Assembly (NCBI GenBank): GCA_001910725.1
Contig: MJGA01000024.1
Coordinates: 124,001 to 188,000, forward strand
Source of the DNA: Phanerodontia chrysosporium
Taxonomy: Eukaryota; Basidiomycota; Agaricomycetes; Polyporales; Phanerochaetaceae
Length of the DNA stretch: 64,000 nt
Reading direction: 5' to 3'
Of the stretch, positions 23,574 to 35,551 are shown piece after piece. The number at the start of each line of letters is the position of its first letter. Within the stretch, counting starts at the first letter, position 1. The position numbers and the translations under genes were made by a program. The notes under the pieces are model-generated. The model was given only the letters and a program-made list of their open reading frames with translations. It did not search any database and was not told where the DNA came from.

Positions 23574-25325
23574 TCACGCTGGCAGCAGTGCCTCCGGCTC
23601 TCCAGATCCAACAGATCCCGATGTCCCAGCCATGGCAGCCGGTTCCCGATCCGTTAGAAGTTCCTCTGGGCTGTCTTGTAGCTCAACTTCCTCGTGCAGA
23701 AAATCATTGCGCTCGTGACTGAGATCCATACTATCCTCGCCATGGTCCAGTGGTTCACCAATGTTACCCAGGAAACCAGAGGGAACCACGAAGGCTACTG
23801 ATGCGGACGGAAGGCCTCGGTCACTTGCGTGAGTGCTATCCGCGGTGCGATTCAGCCCGCGTAAGTTTAACATGAAACGCTGCACTAGCACTGGCGGCTG
23901 TATCCACAAAGTTTGCGGTACGTGAGCGGGGCGCCACAAATAATAAAAGACGAAAAGCGCACCATAACTTGGAGCACAGTGTCGATCTGACCGCCCTAAG
24001 TGTTATAGGCATTAGTGATAAGCATGATGCCGGAAAACTCGGAGACGCACCTCGGAGAGACCGCTAGCAGTGAAGGTCACGAGGAGTAGAATGTTCATGA
24101 TGAGGAGCGTGCTGGGCGAGTTATGAGGTTTCTGCATATACGAGGCGTTCAAGAAAAAACTCACAGAAAATACACTGTTCCTGTTAAAATCAATCAGTCA
24201 GTGGCTTGGCGCGCAGGGAAGGAGGTTCTGGGCGTACCATCGCGGAGGAGCACAGTGGTGACTGACGAAGACAACTTGAGGGCTCGCATCTCGCGGAACT
24301 GCCTGAAGGACCTTGCCCATGTCAGCACGAGCACCAGGACGTCGGCAGCTATGACGCTGCTGCGTGTGAAGTACAGCACTTCACGAATATGAGCCACGAC
24401 GGCCTGCGATGGTAGTACAAGGTAAACGTACATCTGGACGGGTGTTAGCCGCTGTGAAGTCCAGATGTAAGCAATTACACGCACGCTTCGTTAACCTTTG
24501 GCGAAACATGGATTGCATCCGTGCATATCTCGGTATAAGGCGGTAAAACCAGGTTGGCTGCGACGGTGCGCGACATGCCAAACTAGGCCAGGATTAGAAT
24601 AGAGCTAATCGACGTCAGAGCGGACGCCGCACAATGTTTGTTGCGACCGGGACAGCCGATAGCAGGAACACGATAACAGTTAAGAGATGCCGGAACCGGG
24701 AGTCTCGCCAGAGTGCGTAGACACGCAACGCAGAGAATACTGGTCAGACTGGTCAGCCCGAAGATAGGAAATTTGATGGAGCGGCTCACTTGCAACCAGG
24801 GCAGTGCTGGCAATAAATATGCCTCCGTTCAGGAAGTAGATCTCGGGACACCTATGGCGCAAGTGAGTGACCTAGGCTGGTGCGGCGCAGGACGACGGGA
24901 CCACTTCTAGAGCGAACGTAAGTTACAGGGCCGATAAAGATCTGAACTGAGACATACACCATGTATCGGGCCAAGGAACGATTGTGATGATCGGCGCCAC
25001 GACCATGACCCATCTCACTCCCAGCAGAAGCAGCGAGGTGGCAGTGAATTTCCGCCCCCACACTACGGAGACTTCTTGAGCGAAGGTTATCACGAATTCA
25101 TACGCAACGAGACCTGCGGGGCTCCACGATGAGTGACGATGACCGAGGCCTTCCTGGAGAATCAACTTACATGCAGCGCAATATTCTACGTAGGTGGTTG
25201 TGTTTCTACAGATTTCCAGGATTGTTAGCGCTGGGAGAGTGAGCGTATCGGATATTTGCAGCGGAGTCGTACATTGTTTCTAATAGCGCGAGGATCTCCT
25301 GAAATTCGTCATCAGACTGCGACAT
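23574..25325 (-). CDS. DUF6533 seven-helix membrane protein, copy 1
   Basis: Function unknown; basidiomycete-expanded membrane family. The ATG at 25325 opens MSQSDDEFQEILALLET. About ten exons follow, with introns of 50-110 bases: YVEYCAA, then the DUF6533 core (LVAYEFVITFAQEVSVVWGR, KFTATSLLLLGVRW), CPEIYFLNGGIFIASTALVA, IFSALRVYALW, VIVFLLSAVPVATNI, VLYFTRSSVIAADVLVLVLT, SVTTVLLRDG, TLLIMNILLLVTFTASGLS, then the cytoplasmic tail (PPVLVQRFMLNLRGLN, GFLGNIGEPLDH) to the stop at 23574. Every exon parallels copy 4 at 48769-50521, including phases, which supports the gene model. No frame break was found. Confidence 0.78.
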
Positions 25326-25550
25326 GGCTCCTAGTGTGAAAGAGATCGAAGAGGAATCTGGCGAGCCTGGCTTACCAGAATGCAGCTATATATTCGGTCC
25401 CACAAAGAATGTTCTACGGGTTAACATTGATGAGAGATACCTACCACCTGCATCGGCTGTAGAGTCGTGCGCATGAATCCATGATCGCCATCAGCCCGAA
25501 TTGCGCAATTACAACAGGCGAAACAGCTAGTAATTCAGTCAGTTGGTCGC

Positions 25551-26650
25551 CTATCTCGTGATGGAAATGTGGACTTCACGCTGTAGGACGATCGCACGAG
25601 CAACTGCTCCGTCGAATGATATCGCGACGGTCCTGAGATCACGGATGGGCTCACTAGATCGCGTTGAGAGGTCGGTATGTGCTGTGGACAAAGGCATGCA
25701 ACTCGAGGGTGCACTACGCGTGTCATTGACACTACCTGGTGTAGGCGGACCCAAGGTCCTGAACGAGGGGGGTGACACATTGTTTTCCGCGGACGCAGAA
25801 GGAGCACTTCGCACAAAGTTCTGTGCACGCGAACGCCGCCCAGGGCTCGTTGAGAGTGATTTGGGCGCTGCTGGCGGTTCCTCGGATGCGTCGATCATCC
25901 ACATTGCTCTGTGCTCGAGCGGCTCGCCGACGTTTCCGAGAAAATCGGAGGGCACTCGGAACGCGACTGAGGCCCGGGAGAGCTGCTCAAGGCTGTGCTG
26001 CAATCAGCACGGGCGCTGCGCCCGGGCGGAGTTGGTGCAGGCTAACCATGAGAGCACCGCACGAGGACCGGAGGCTGCGAAGAGACCCATCAGTATTGAA
26101 GGATAGAGAAAGGCGATATTATTAGTACCGCAAACAGTTCGCGACATCGCTGCCTTCGTGCGAAGTTAGAGCCCGATAATTCAAGCTAGTACGTATGATG
26201 AGAGAGTGCACGCACAATCGACGGCTGCTTCAAGCTGTGGCTTGAAGTGAGCAACAGAAGTTCATTGATAGCAAGGAGCGTCCTGCGCGCAATCAAAGCC
26301 TTCGCGCGTAGGTTCAAGCTGTAAATACCCACGGAAAGCATGTCGTGCCTGAGAAAATGCGCCATTTTCAGGGCCCTATTATACAGGCGAGCTCAGGGTG
26401 AAGGCTGCGCACCGTCTCGGAGCAACACCAACCCAACACGGGAGGGGAATAGGAGCTGGCGGATCTCAAAAGCTTGTGTCTACGACTTGATTAACACGAC
26501 CGCGAGGACAAGCAAGTCCGCTGCGATGGTACTGTTTCTATTGAAGAAGAATACCGCGAGAATACGAGTGAGATGCCTTGTCATGATGAGAAAAGCACGC
26601 ACAAACCTACAGCGGACACGTCAGCCGCAAAGGTGCGCAGGCACGTACGC
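25551..26650 (-). pseudogene. DUF6533 membrane protein, copy 2, decayed
   Basis: Lies just upstream of copy 1 on the same strand. Recognisable remnants: a helix block with STIAADLLVLAVVLIKS followed by an in-frame stop and then VLLRDG (about 26390-26545), a degraded PVLV-R tail start near 26050-26070, and the tail segment ASVAFRVPSDFLGNVGEPLEH with its own stop at 25551. Frames change between segments and splice sites are lost. The tail is closest to copy 1 (ASVAFVVPSGFLGNIGEPLDH), so this looks like a tandem duplicate that has degenerated. The 5' limit is approximate. Confidence 0.6.
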
Positions 26651-27067
26651 TGCACGGTATTCACTGGGCCGAGACTTCGATGTAGTAGCTGCATTGGATG
26701 TCTCAGCACCTAATTGTTTCCAGTGAGGCAACGAAGACTATACAAGCGACGACGCCAAAATTGATGTTGCAGTATGACAGGACTGCACAGCCTGTAGATC
26801 CTGGCAGCACGTAAATGACAATCAGTGCATGTTGTTAGGCATGTTATGCATCGTACGAAGATGTAACTCGTGAATCATCCAGGAGGTGGATCAAGCGTGC
26901 GCTGGCCTAGCCAGTAGTGCTAACAGACCAATGCCCGAGTAAGCTAAGGTAAGTATAATCGGTAAGATAGTCTTACAATTACAGCTTACCAATTTCAGTA
27001 AACAAGTCCACGGCGTTTGGTTTGCGGTCTGAAACTCTGCTTTCCCCGGCACCCCCCATACGTCGAT
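26651..27067. other. Intergenic
   Basis: AT-rich spacer upstream of the TMEM242-like gene; may include unreadable 5' remnants of the DUF6533 pseudogene. Confidence 0.45.
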
Positions 27068-27931
27068 ATGTCGAGCTCGGCCCCCGCCGCAGCGTCGAGC
27101 GACTCAGCCACCCCGAGGTCCCAGCCTATTCCACGCTGGGTCCCGGTGTCACTCGTACGCCCGCCTCCGCTGCACTTCCGCGCTGCTCACGTCGCACTCT
27201 GACACCTCCCTGGCACGGCCCGGCCAGCTTGCTTTGACGACCGCGGCACTCGTCGTACCCGTCGTTCTCCTGAAGAGACATCGCGCAAATGTCCTCGGCA
27301 AGGCGCTGCACGACGCGGCACCACCGCCGCGGCGGACGGCGAGCACAGGCGGAAACGCGGTTGCCCCGACATCTGCCCCACTTGCATCCGCCCCGGGTTC
27401 CGCTCGCACAGCGAGCAAGCCACTGAGCACCCCAACACCGAAAGCACGGCCTGAGGACGACTTCAACTTCGCGCTATACGGTGCGAAAGCGTTCGGCTAC
27501 GCGACTCTCATCGTTACGGCGAGCGCGGCGGTTACTGTTTGGGGTGTGAAGACATACATGGGGGTCAGAGACGTACGTACTCCTCGCTTTTACGTCCCGT
27601 TTCGCCTCTCAAACGCGACGCACAGACTCAGGAATTTGCGGAGCGCATGCGTGTGCTAGTTCGCACGAAGCTGCCCGTGCTGTCCTCGCGCATACACCGA
27701 CCGCCGGCGGACGAAGACCACACCGCGACGATACGAAACGACCCTGCGCACGTCGAAGCACCAGAAATAACCCTCGACAGCAATGCACACGCAGACTGGG
27801 CGTGGCCCGACGCGGAAAAGCGGCTCAGTGCCGCGTACGAGCGCGACGGCTTCTCTGGCTGGGCGCAAGCCGCGCTGCAAGAGCTTGAGGCAGAGGGCAG
27901 GGCCGAGCGGCGCAGGCGAGGACATGAGTAG
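27068..27931 (+). CDS. Two-helix membrane protein, TMEM242/AIM11-like
   Basis: Three exons (27068-27139, 27228-27572, 27626-27931) give 240 residues with both introns in phase 0. After a short Ser/Ala-rich N-terminus comes a first hydrophobic helix (LALTTAALVVPVVLL followed by KRHRAN), an Ala/Pro-rich linker, a second helix (ALYGAKAFGYATLIVTASAA, VTVWGVKTYMGVRD), then FAERMRVLVRTKLPVL and an acidic C-terminus ending in a basic cluster. The spacing of helix 2 and the following 'GV-D---F---MR' segment resembles TMEM242/AIM11 proteins of the mitochondrial inner membrane; that assignment is tentative. The gene is convergent with EXO70, whose stop lies about 95 bases away. Confidence 0.62.
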
Positions 27932-28026
27932 CCGTACCAACTCGACAGGTCGCGTGTGTTACTCAGACATACATTATAGATGCTCCATATCCGGTCCATA
28001 AATATATACATGGCCATTCCAAAAAC

Positions 28027-30371
28027 TCAGCGGCTCCAGCCCGCTTGAATGAGAAGGTTGTTCTGCGCCTGTTCTGTGACGGGCGGCAGTCTACTGCTGC
28101 TTCCACCGTCGTTGCCCGCATAGAAACCCCGAATGAGATTCTCGACCTCATCGGCCGACATCTTGATGTACTTCTGTGGATCTGCGGGGCAGATTTTAGT
28201 ATGTATATGCACGCATGAGCCTCCGGGGTACGCACTCTTGCTGAACTCCTTGCCCTGGCGCTGCGTGAAACGCTGCAGTGACGGTACGACGAGCTTCACG
28301 GCCTCCTCTTTGATCGTCTCGCGGCTTTCGCGGTCGTCCTGCAGCACACGCGCGAGGCGGTGGCGCTCCGCAACCTCCTCGAGCGTGTCGAAAAAGCGCG
28401 TGAATTTTTCCTTCGTCGCGCTCTTGCTCCGGTCCTTGTCCTCGAGCAGCGTCTGCATCAGCGGCGAGAAATTGGAGTCGAAGTAGCCCGCCTTCGCGGT
28501 GCGGAACGTCGAGTTCAGCACGTCTTGGGTAGGTTTCGACAACAACGCAGGCACGTCCGTGCGCGGCTGCAACAGGAGCTTTGTCCGGATGTACGACACG
28601 TTGTTCAGCAGGAAGATCGACCCGAATGCGGGACGCTTGTTTGTACGCGACAACGTCGTAAGACTACCGAGCACAGTGTTGATGACGTCGACTGAGGTCT
28701 TGTGAGCAGCAGCAGGCAAGGCGATAATTGAAGCTCACATGTGTAATGCTCCAGTATCGTCTGCTCGTCTATCTCGACCGCCTTGGGGGCCTTTCCGACT
28801 TGCACACCCTCGCCCATCCTCCAGTTGCCGTCGCCGAGGGTCAACAAAGCCGCTGCTACGGCTTCTCGTACCTCTGGCAAGCGCTCGACGTATTGCACGG
28901 TCTACATATCATAAGTGAAGGCCATCTCAGTGTTTGACCAGCACCTACCGAGACCGTGAAATCAGCGAGCCCGGTACTGAGTTCGCCACCTTTGCCCAGG
29001 GCCGCCGCACGCAAGTCAGCGAGGAACTCGGGGAAGCTCCGTAGACATGCTGCGCGAATAGAGTGCAGGCCGTCCTTCAGTTCGTTCTCCTTCCGCCCTG
29101 ATCGCCGGCACATGACATCGTCCCACCGGGCCTGCAGAGAAGACAGACTAGCGTAGGCTGAGAGCGCGAGGAATGTGTATTTGTGCAGGGAACGTTTGAT
29201 CAATCCGCTCAGCGACGACAGCGTCGTCGAGAAGAGATTGACGAGTGGGGTGACGAGTGTCGCGAATGTCACCTGCGACTGACCCGGCAGAGGCACCAGT
29301 TCCAGAAGGAGGTTATATTCCTCCTGGATTACAGTTAGTACACCAGTAACGGGGCACGTTGTGGTAGCGCACCTCTGCAACAGAAAGAAGATTCCCAACC
29401 CACGCTCCAAATTCACGACCTGCAGCAACACCATCAATAGTTTCCGCACGATCCACCACGCGCCTCGCGTAGTTCTCGAGACACTTGTTTCCCCACGACC
29501 CGCGCATATCTGCATATCCCTTCTGTGCATCCTTCAAAGTAGACTGTATAGCCGGCGCCGCTGGATGTGACGGATGTGTGGCAGGAAGGGGCAGTTGGCG
29601 CAAGATAGTGACAAGAGGCAGAAGAGTTGCCTTTAGGTCTGGCGGAATGACGACAATTCGAAGTCAGGTCCATTTGGCGGTGCTCCGGAGGACCCTTCTG
29701 CGACTAGCTTCGTGTAGAGCTGTGTCAGCTTCTTAGCACCTGTCTCGACGAGTCGCGCCTACAAGCAACCATCAGGACCGTGTTGAGCAACGGAGGGACG
29801 TGTACGCACCGTGTCTCGGACGTCCCTGTCCAGAGACTTGAAAGCGACACTGGCATTAAGACGCTCCAGCACGTCTTTGTATACGTCCAGCTGGCCTGGC
29901 TGAGGGCTTAACGGAAGTTAGTCTTCTGGTGTGGTGCCATGGCGGTGCACGCACCCCCGAAGAATGAGTGCCTCCTCTGCTGCGATGCCCTCCTGATTGC
30001 TCGCGACTTCGTCTATCTTTTGTAGCGCAGCCTCAATGTCTAGAGTGCATCAGGAACGCTCGAGACAAGGCGTAGACCCGACTAACTGTTAGCCCGTCGT
30101 GTCAGGACCTGTGTCGAATTGTACAGTGGTAGGATTGTCTTCTCAAGCTTCACGAGCCGTGTGTCGAAGCTGGAGAGAATCGCTGTAAAAGATACGGCTC
30201 GAAAACACGATATACGAGTTGAATCAGCCTCACAAGTCATTCGCTGTGAAATCTGTCGCGTCTTATTCAAGTTCTGCTCGAGCTACAGATGCGACTGCTG
30301 GTGAGACGGGTACGCGTATTCTTGGACATGCTGCCTCGTACAAGCTCTATCTCGGCACTCTCGTCGTCCAT
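28027..30371 (-). CDS. EXO70: Exocyst complex subunit EXO70, one apparent base deletion
   Basis: Exocyst subunit that binds phosphoinositides and Rho GTPases to tether secretory vesicles at growing hyphal tips. Ten exons: 30371-30342, 30282-30234, 30182-30087, 30039-29955, 29906-29810, 29758-29373, 29323-28949, 28901-28739, 28691-28236, 28181-28027. N-terminal coiled coil (LEQNLNKTRQISQRMT, LSSFDTRLVKLEKTILPLY, ALQKIDEVASNQEGI); C-terminal EXO70 domain (GSIFLLNNVSYIRTKLL, FTRFFDTLEEV, QRFTQRQGKEFSK, NPQKYIKMSADEVENLIRGF). Exons total 1892 bases, one short of 631 codons. The frame is lost in exon 6 near 29640-29660, between the PDFELSS segment and the LKATLLPLVTILRQLP segment. All splice phases agree if one base is missing there. 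An essential single-copy gene is unlikely to be truly broken. Confidence 0.9.
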
Positions 30372-30733
30372 AGCGTTATCTTTGGTGTCCAAGCAATATA
30401 CGGTGGCGAAAAGTAGAGCGAGTATACAACAGCAAGCTTGCAGTATGATGCCTGTGTGTGGTAGTTGGAGACAAGGGTTGTTGGCGCGCGTCCACTTTCT
30501 CCGCCAGACTTGTCTCTTGCCTCCATCCACATCGCTACGCGCTGTACGATAGGAACCCCGAACAGATCAAAGAATCTATACTACATATGTCTTGCTGAGA
30601 ACTGGATAAGAAGATCTGTCTACAGTCAGTAGAGATCGTATTATCCTCCACATCTGGTCTCTGGTAATCGCACAATGCAAAGTACGCCCTCTGAGCTGCG
30701 TCGTTCTGCGTGCTTGCTGAAACCGATAAAGCT
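30372..30733. promoter_or_regulatory. Divergent promoter region of EXO70 and the E(z)-type gene
   Basis: 362 bases between the two start codons. No clear TATA box or shared motif was identified by eye. Confidence 0.45.
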
Positions 30734-33503
30734 ATGCTTGATGACTATCTGCCTCCCAGCGCGTCCAGCTCCGAAGGTTCGGATATGAATGGTTACGAGG
30801 ATCCCAATTACATGGGAGAAGGCCAAGGAGATCTCGCGTATGCTACTATGTTCAACACCTTCTACGAAACCTGGGAGGAATTCTGCATATGGGATGCATC
30901 AGACTGTGCAGAGCATCTGGCTGCGCTTGCCGTGCCCTCAGACTCGGCCCTCTACGACAAATGTGACTACGCCTTCGAACCAGACCCGGATGCTCTAGCC
31001 TTCTACGACAGCGATCACGGGATAGGCGAGCCTGTCGATTATTTTACCATCTGTGAATACGACTCATTGGGCCAACTCACGAAGCATTCGCTGCCCGTGA
31101 AGACTGGCGACGCCGGGAGACGTAGCACCCGTATGCGTAACGCCTGGTTCCTTGAACATGCGCAGTATGAGGCCTGCACCCCCTCGAATGCCTCCGCCTA
31201 CATAGACACACCTAAAGTAGAGGTCTGTCAGTACATCAAGTATGGTGACAATCCGCAGTTCAACGCGAGAGAGTATCTCAAGCAATTCAAGGCCGTTGCA
31301 TGGCAAGATCAAGGTCATTGCAATCCTGACCGTACGTATAGAACTCGCTTCCTTTTCCCGTAATCTGAATGCTTCTGGATAGAATGGCTCATACTTGCGA
31401 GGACCATCGCAAAGTTGAGCTCGTGGGCCAAGGAGAACGACCCGTCCAGTCTCCACATCTTCATAGCACGTGTATTTCCCGAGGTCGAAGATATTCCATT
31501 CGTCCTTGACCGTGCGAAGCAGAGGTGTGCATGACATGCATTTGATCGTTCGTGTCTGAGGCATGCCTTCCAGGGATCCAATAGCTTGGCCGTCACCACA
31601 TTTTATACAAGAATTAGACCAGCTGTCGCGACTGTGGCGTTCGGACGTAGATCCGCCAGGTCTTGCCAGGGTATTCTACTCATTTTGCCCGCAGATGAGC
31701 TGCATACAATTTGAATGTCTCACACACCGTAAGATCCAGTCAGATAACTTGCGGATATTACGTTAAGACTAAAGACAGCATATCCGGCTGGCTGGCTATC
31801 GGGACGCATGGGGAACAGTACACTGGACAATGACACCTTAAAACAAATGTACGGGCCTCGCCGCCCGTGTGGCGAGGATTGCTTTCTGTCACGAGCCTCC
31901 GACGACGTGCGTCTACCTTAATCTCATCTTCATGCGCCCATCTCATGCTCTTTGCTGTCGCTTCACCTATAGGTCTCAGTTGGGTGTGAGAACACCGAAA
32001 CTATTCTTTTACTCGATGACATGTTAGCCGCGGACCCTGACGCTCTGCCATGCCACATGTCGCAGATACTACTGCATGACATTCCCTGCTATAAAGTATG
32101 GTTCCAAATACATCTTCAAGTTCCTAGAGCTGAATACACTACGCAGATATTCGCGCGGCGTAGCGAGAAAGTTCTGGTCGACAAAAATGACAAAAGACCT
32201 CGGCCTGTCCCTCTTAAATGGAGCAAGTCTGCAGTGACATGTCGTTTTGTCCGCGCTAACGAGCCGTCTGTAGATGATTTCGACGATCTTTCTAATTACT
32301 CGATGTGAGTAAAGCCTCGGTTCCATATCCAGTTACAGCAGTTCCTGACCAGAAGAAGGAGCGTTCGCTGCGACCACGAAGGTCGATGCAGCAGCAAGAC
32401 ATGCGAGTGCTTCCGGAAGGGCGTACATTGCCAGAGGAATTGCCTCTGTGATGATGGTTGTGCGTGTCTCTAGATATGGTTCACCGTGACGCCACCAGTC
32501 CCTAACAAGGCTCTACGCCAGGTGCTCTACGTTACGACGGCTGTGACTGTTCCGCGAGTCAAAATGCTCACGCGACCGTGTGCTCGAGGTACGTTGTTCC
32601 TGTACAGAAAGAAACGTGCTGAACCGGTACGTGCCACAGGGACTTCAAGAGAGACTTTGTTCTTGCGTCCAATGGTCTTGGGAGTGTAGTCCCGAGCTCT
32701 GTGGCCACACTATGAATAGGAAGAAGCGGTAAGGGTATCACCTCGTATTTCATAGAGCCCTTGACCTACTGATTCTCGAGGCCCATGCTACTCGATCGAG
32801 CTGCCACTGTGTCCTGCAGGAATGTCGATTTACAATTCAAGTCTGGAGTGGTATGCCTTCCGTTTACATGCGCCCGCGCAAGACTTGTTGATATGGTGAT
32901 TGCAGCCGATCGAAGTGAAGACCGGGATGTATGGTTTAGGAGCGTTTGCAAAACGGCAAATACGCAAAGGCGAGTTCATCGGAGGTATGTGTCTCAGATT
33001 GACTTTCGCCATCATTAACATGACGAGGGTCCGCCATTATAGAATACAGCGCCGAGATCTTCATGAACAGGAGGGTGTACGTTGAGAGCACAACGTAAGT
33101 TCTCTCTCGTCAGGTTTGTGTAACATTCGAAGCTAATTAATGCGAAGTCTCCTGCATAACTTTACGGGATATAATTACTCGTTCAAACTGAATGAGGAAG
33201 TCGTCGCCGATGCGGCAAGCGTCGGAAACGAAATGAGATTCTTCAATCATAGCGAGAAAGATAGCAACATCGAACCCAGAAGTAAGTCACTTCGACTTTG
33301 TTCGCGGGTACAGTTAATCTCGGCATTGGTTGCGTGACTAGTCAGGCTTGTGAACAGTGATCACCGGATAGCGTTCTATGCCAGTTACGTTCTTTCATGT
33401 CATCAAAGAGCGAGAAACTTATCGCAGCATAATAGTCCGGAAGATTAAGAAGGGCGAGGAACTACTCTTCGACTACGGACGAGACTATTGGAAGGACCAA
33501 TGA
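30734..33503 (+). CDS. E(z)/EZH2-type SET-domain histone methyltransferase (H3K27, PRC2)
   Basis: Catalytic subunit of Polycomb repressive complex 2, expected to methylate histone H3 Lys27. An acidic N-terminal region encoded by 30734 to about 31330 is followed by a family-like segment (FYSFCPQMSCIQFECLTH, then RRPCGEDCFLSR). Next is the cysteine-rich CXC region, about 32370-32710 in several exons (CDHEGRCSSKTCECF, CQRNCLC, ECSPELCG). The SET domain is about 32905-33500: MYGLGAFAKRQIRKGEFIGE, YNYSFKLNEEVVADAA, EMRFFNHSEKDSNIEP (NHS motif), VNSDHRIAFYA and KKGEELLFDYGRDYW. Exon borders in the middle are uncertain. Between HRIAFYA and KKGEELLFDY the sequence does not join in one frame, so there may be an unusual intron or a base error near 33390-33430. 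The start at 30734 is the first in-frame ATG. Confidence 0.8.
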
Positions 33504-33654
33504 ACCTTGCTTCCATGCATGAATGTGTACTACAGGAAATATAGATATTGGTCCCTGCATGCACGCAGCAGAAGCTTGAGCAACATTACAAGTACACGAG
33601 TAAGATGGGGTATGATTCCAGCGCAGATTAGAGACGGCAGAGCAAGCGAGCGGC

Positions 33655-35227
33655 TTAGTCGTTCGATGACTCGTCATTGGAATCGAGCAAGCTGGTCATA
33701 TCATGTCAGTCGAGTAAATTGGATGAAGACTGAGACTGACCTGTATTGTTTCAGCAGTGAACACTCGCCACCATTCTCCAGATCGATGCTATAGGAGTAA
33801 AAGTAACCGTCCGATGAGATGACCATTACTTGCGGCATAGTCCCGCTGAGAGCAACTATGCACCGTGCGCCGCTGGTAGGTAGCCGGAGGAATGCGAAGT
33901 CGCGTGATGGCTCCCATACTTCTGTCAGAGCGCTTGGGAGGTACCCGCCCACGGATGACGTTATATTCTTCGTCAGGTGCAGCGAACGACGCCGCAGGCT
34001 TGACCTAGCATAGCGTCAGTAGTGGATATTGATTAACGAAAGTGAATACGCACGATACGCTGCTACCGCTCTTCTTCTGCTGCTGCGCGTACGCTTCATA
34101 TCCTCCGTCAAGACCATGTGTACCTTCCCGGCTATCGATGGAATTCGATGGACTAGACGGCGTCGCAGGCGACTTCGAGTTCGCTGAGTTGTTGCCTGAC
34201 CCAGACTTCTGTGGACCAAGCTTGAAGATGTGCACGGTGTCATGCGCGGAGCTGACAGCGAGCAAAGTGGACACGAGGTTGAAGTTGATCGAATATATCT
34301 TGGCCTCGCGCGTCCCGCGACGGAACTGATATAACTTCTCGCGCCGGGTATGCTCCACACACGAATGACAGTGCCTTTCTCCGATGCCGTAGCGAGCATC
34401 GTGCCGGATTGGTTGATAGACAGGAACGATATTGGGGACTTGTGCGCTTGAATGACGTTTGCAGTCGTCAGTGAACGCGTCGAGAACAGGAGGACGTCGC
34501 CCGTCTGCGCTGCACTCGTTGCTGGAGGCTGTCCAGAGCTGGCTTGCGTGAGCGATGTCGGCGAGGGGACTGGAGATGAATATGCGAGGTAGGAGTTCTC
34601 CGAGGACGGCGACAATGCAACTATAGCTGTGGCAATGGGTGAGCAACGCGTGTGGAACCAAGAGGAATACACACACCTTCAGGGTTAGGAGACGTCTCTA
34701 TCACATGCAGTAATCGCATATTGGATATGTCGTAGATGTAAATCTCGACTTCTAACACCACAACCAATGTCTTGCGGTTCAGCTTCACAGCGAGGATTGA
34801 CGACGGGAATAGCAGCTCGCATATCATGGATTTTCTCTGGAGCGGATCATTAAGTACGCCCTGTATTACAAGATATGTGCTGCTACACACCTTCGTGTTG
34901 ACAATCTGCAGCTTCCGAGGGCTCGACTGTGGTTGGTCTGCAGCGCCGACAAGAGCGATGAGTGACGTGCAGAAGAGCATCTCCACAATCCCTCTTGCAC
35001 CATCGTCTGTAGCCGTTGAGGTTCACGTCGCAAATCATGGAAGAGGTTCACGCACTCATGGTGTAGACGCGACCGAATGGATCGCAGTTCGTTATGCTGT
35101 AGCCTTTCCGCGTACCGACGGATATACACCTGCGACCATGAGCGAAGGCGCGGGTTGTCCCAGCACACACTCACGTAAAGTCTTGATTAAAGTTGGCGAA
35201 CAGCATGCTGTTGGTTCGTTCTGCCAT
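33655..35227 (-). CDS. ATG18: Autophagy-related protein 18 (PROPPIN/WIPI), one apparent base deletion
   Basis: Seven-bladed beta-propeller that binds PI3P/PI(3,5)P2 on the forming autophagosome and vacuole. Exons: 35227-35175, 35129-35056, 35006-34891, 34836-34677, 34626-34054, 34004-33741, 33691-33655. Diagnostic segments: [57 protein letters not shown] blade, [20 protein letters not shown], then the FRRG lipid-binding motif in [19 protein letters not shown] Ser/Gly-rich loop and the last blades follow. Exons total 1277 bases, one short of 426 codons. The frame is lost at GGCGC/GAG (about 34338-34348), just before EKLYQFRRG. Everything else is consistent, so the break is probably a missing base in the assembly. 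Confidence 0.9.
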
Positions 35228-35551
35228 TGCAGTAGCTGGGTCTTGTCGTCGCGGTTGTGGTCGTCGAGAGCAAGTCCGAGCTGGCCAGGACGAACGGCGG
35301 GGCAGATGCTGAACGGGCTTGACCAAAGTAAGTAAAAAAGCGATAAGATAGCGCGTCTGCTTTGCCGTTGCGGTAAGACTATGATAAGCGGATGCATCGT
35401 AATACCGTGTAAGGCATAATCGAGATAAGATATCGCCCAACCGCCCGCTTAACTATCCTCGCGAGCTGACTAAGCGGGCGACCTACGAGCAACGCCGCGG
35501 TTTCGGTACTTGCATCTTACCTCCACGCATCGTCACATCCCAGTATCGATT
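35228..35551. promoter_or_regulatory. Divergent promoter region of ATG18 and RAD6
   Basis: 324 bases between the start codons of two stress-related genes. GC-rich with several GCGGGCG-like stretches near 35455-35485; no TATA box seen. Confidence 0.45.
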
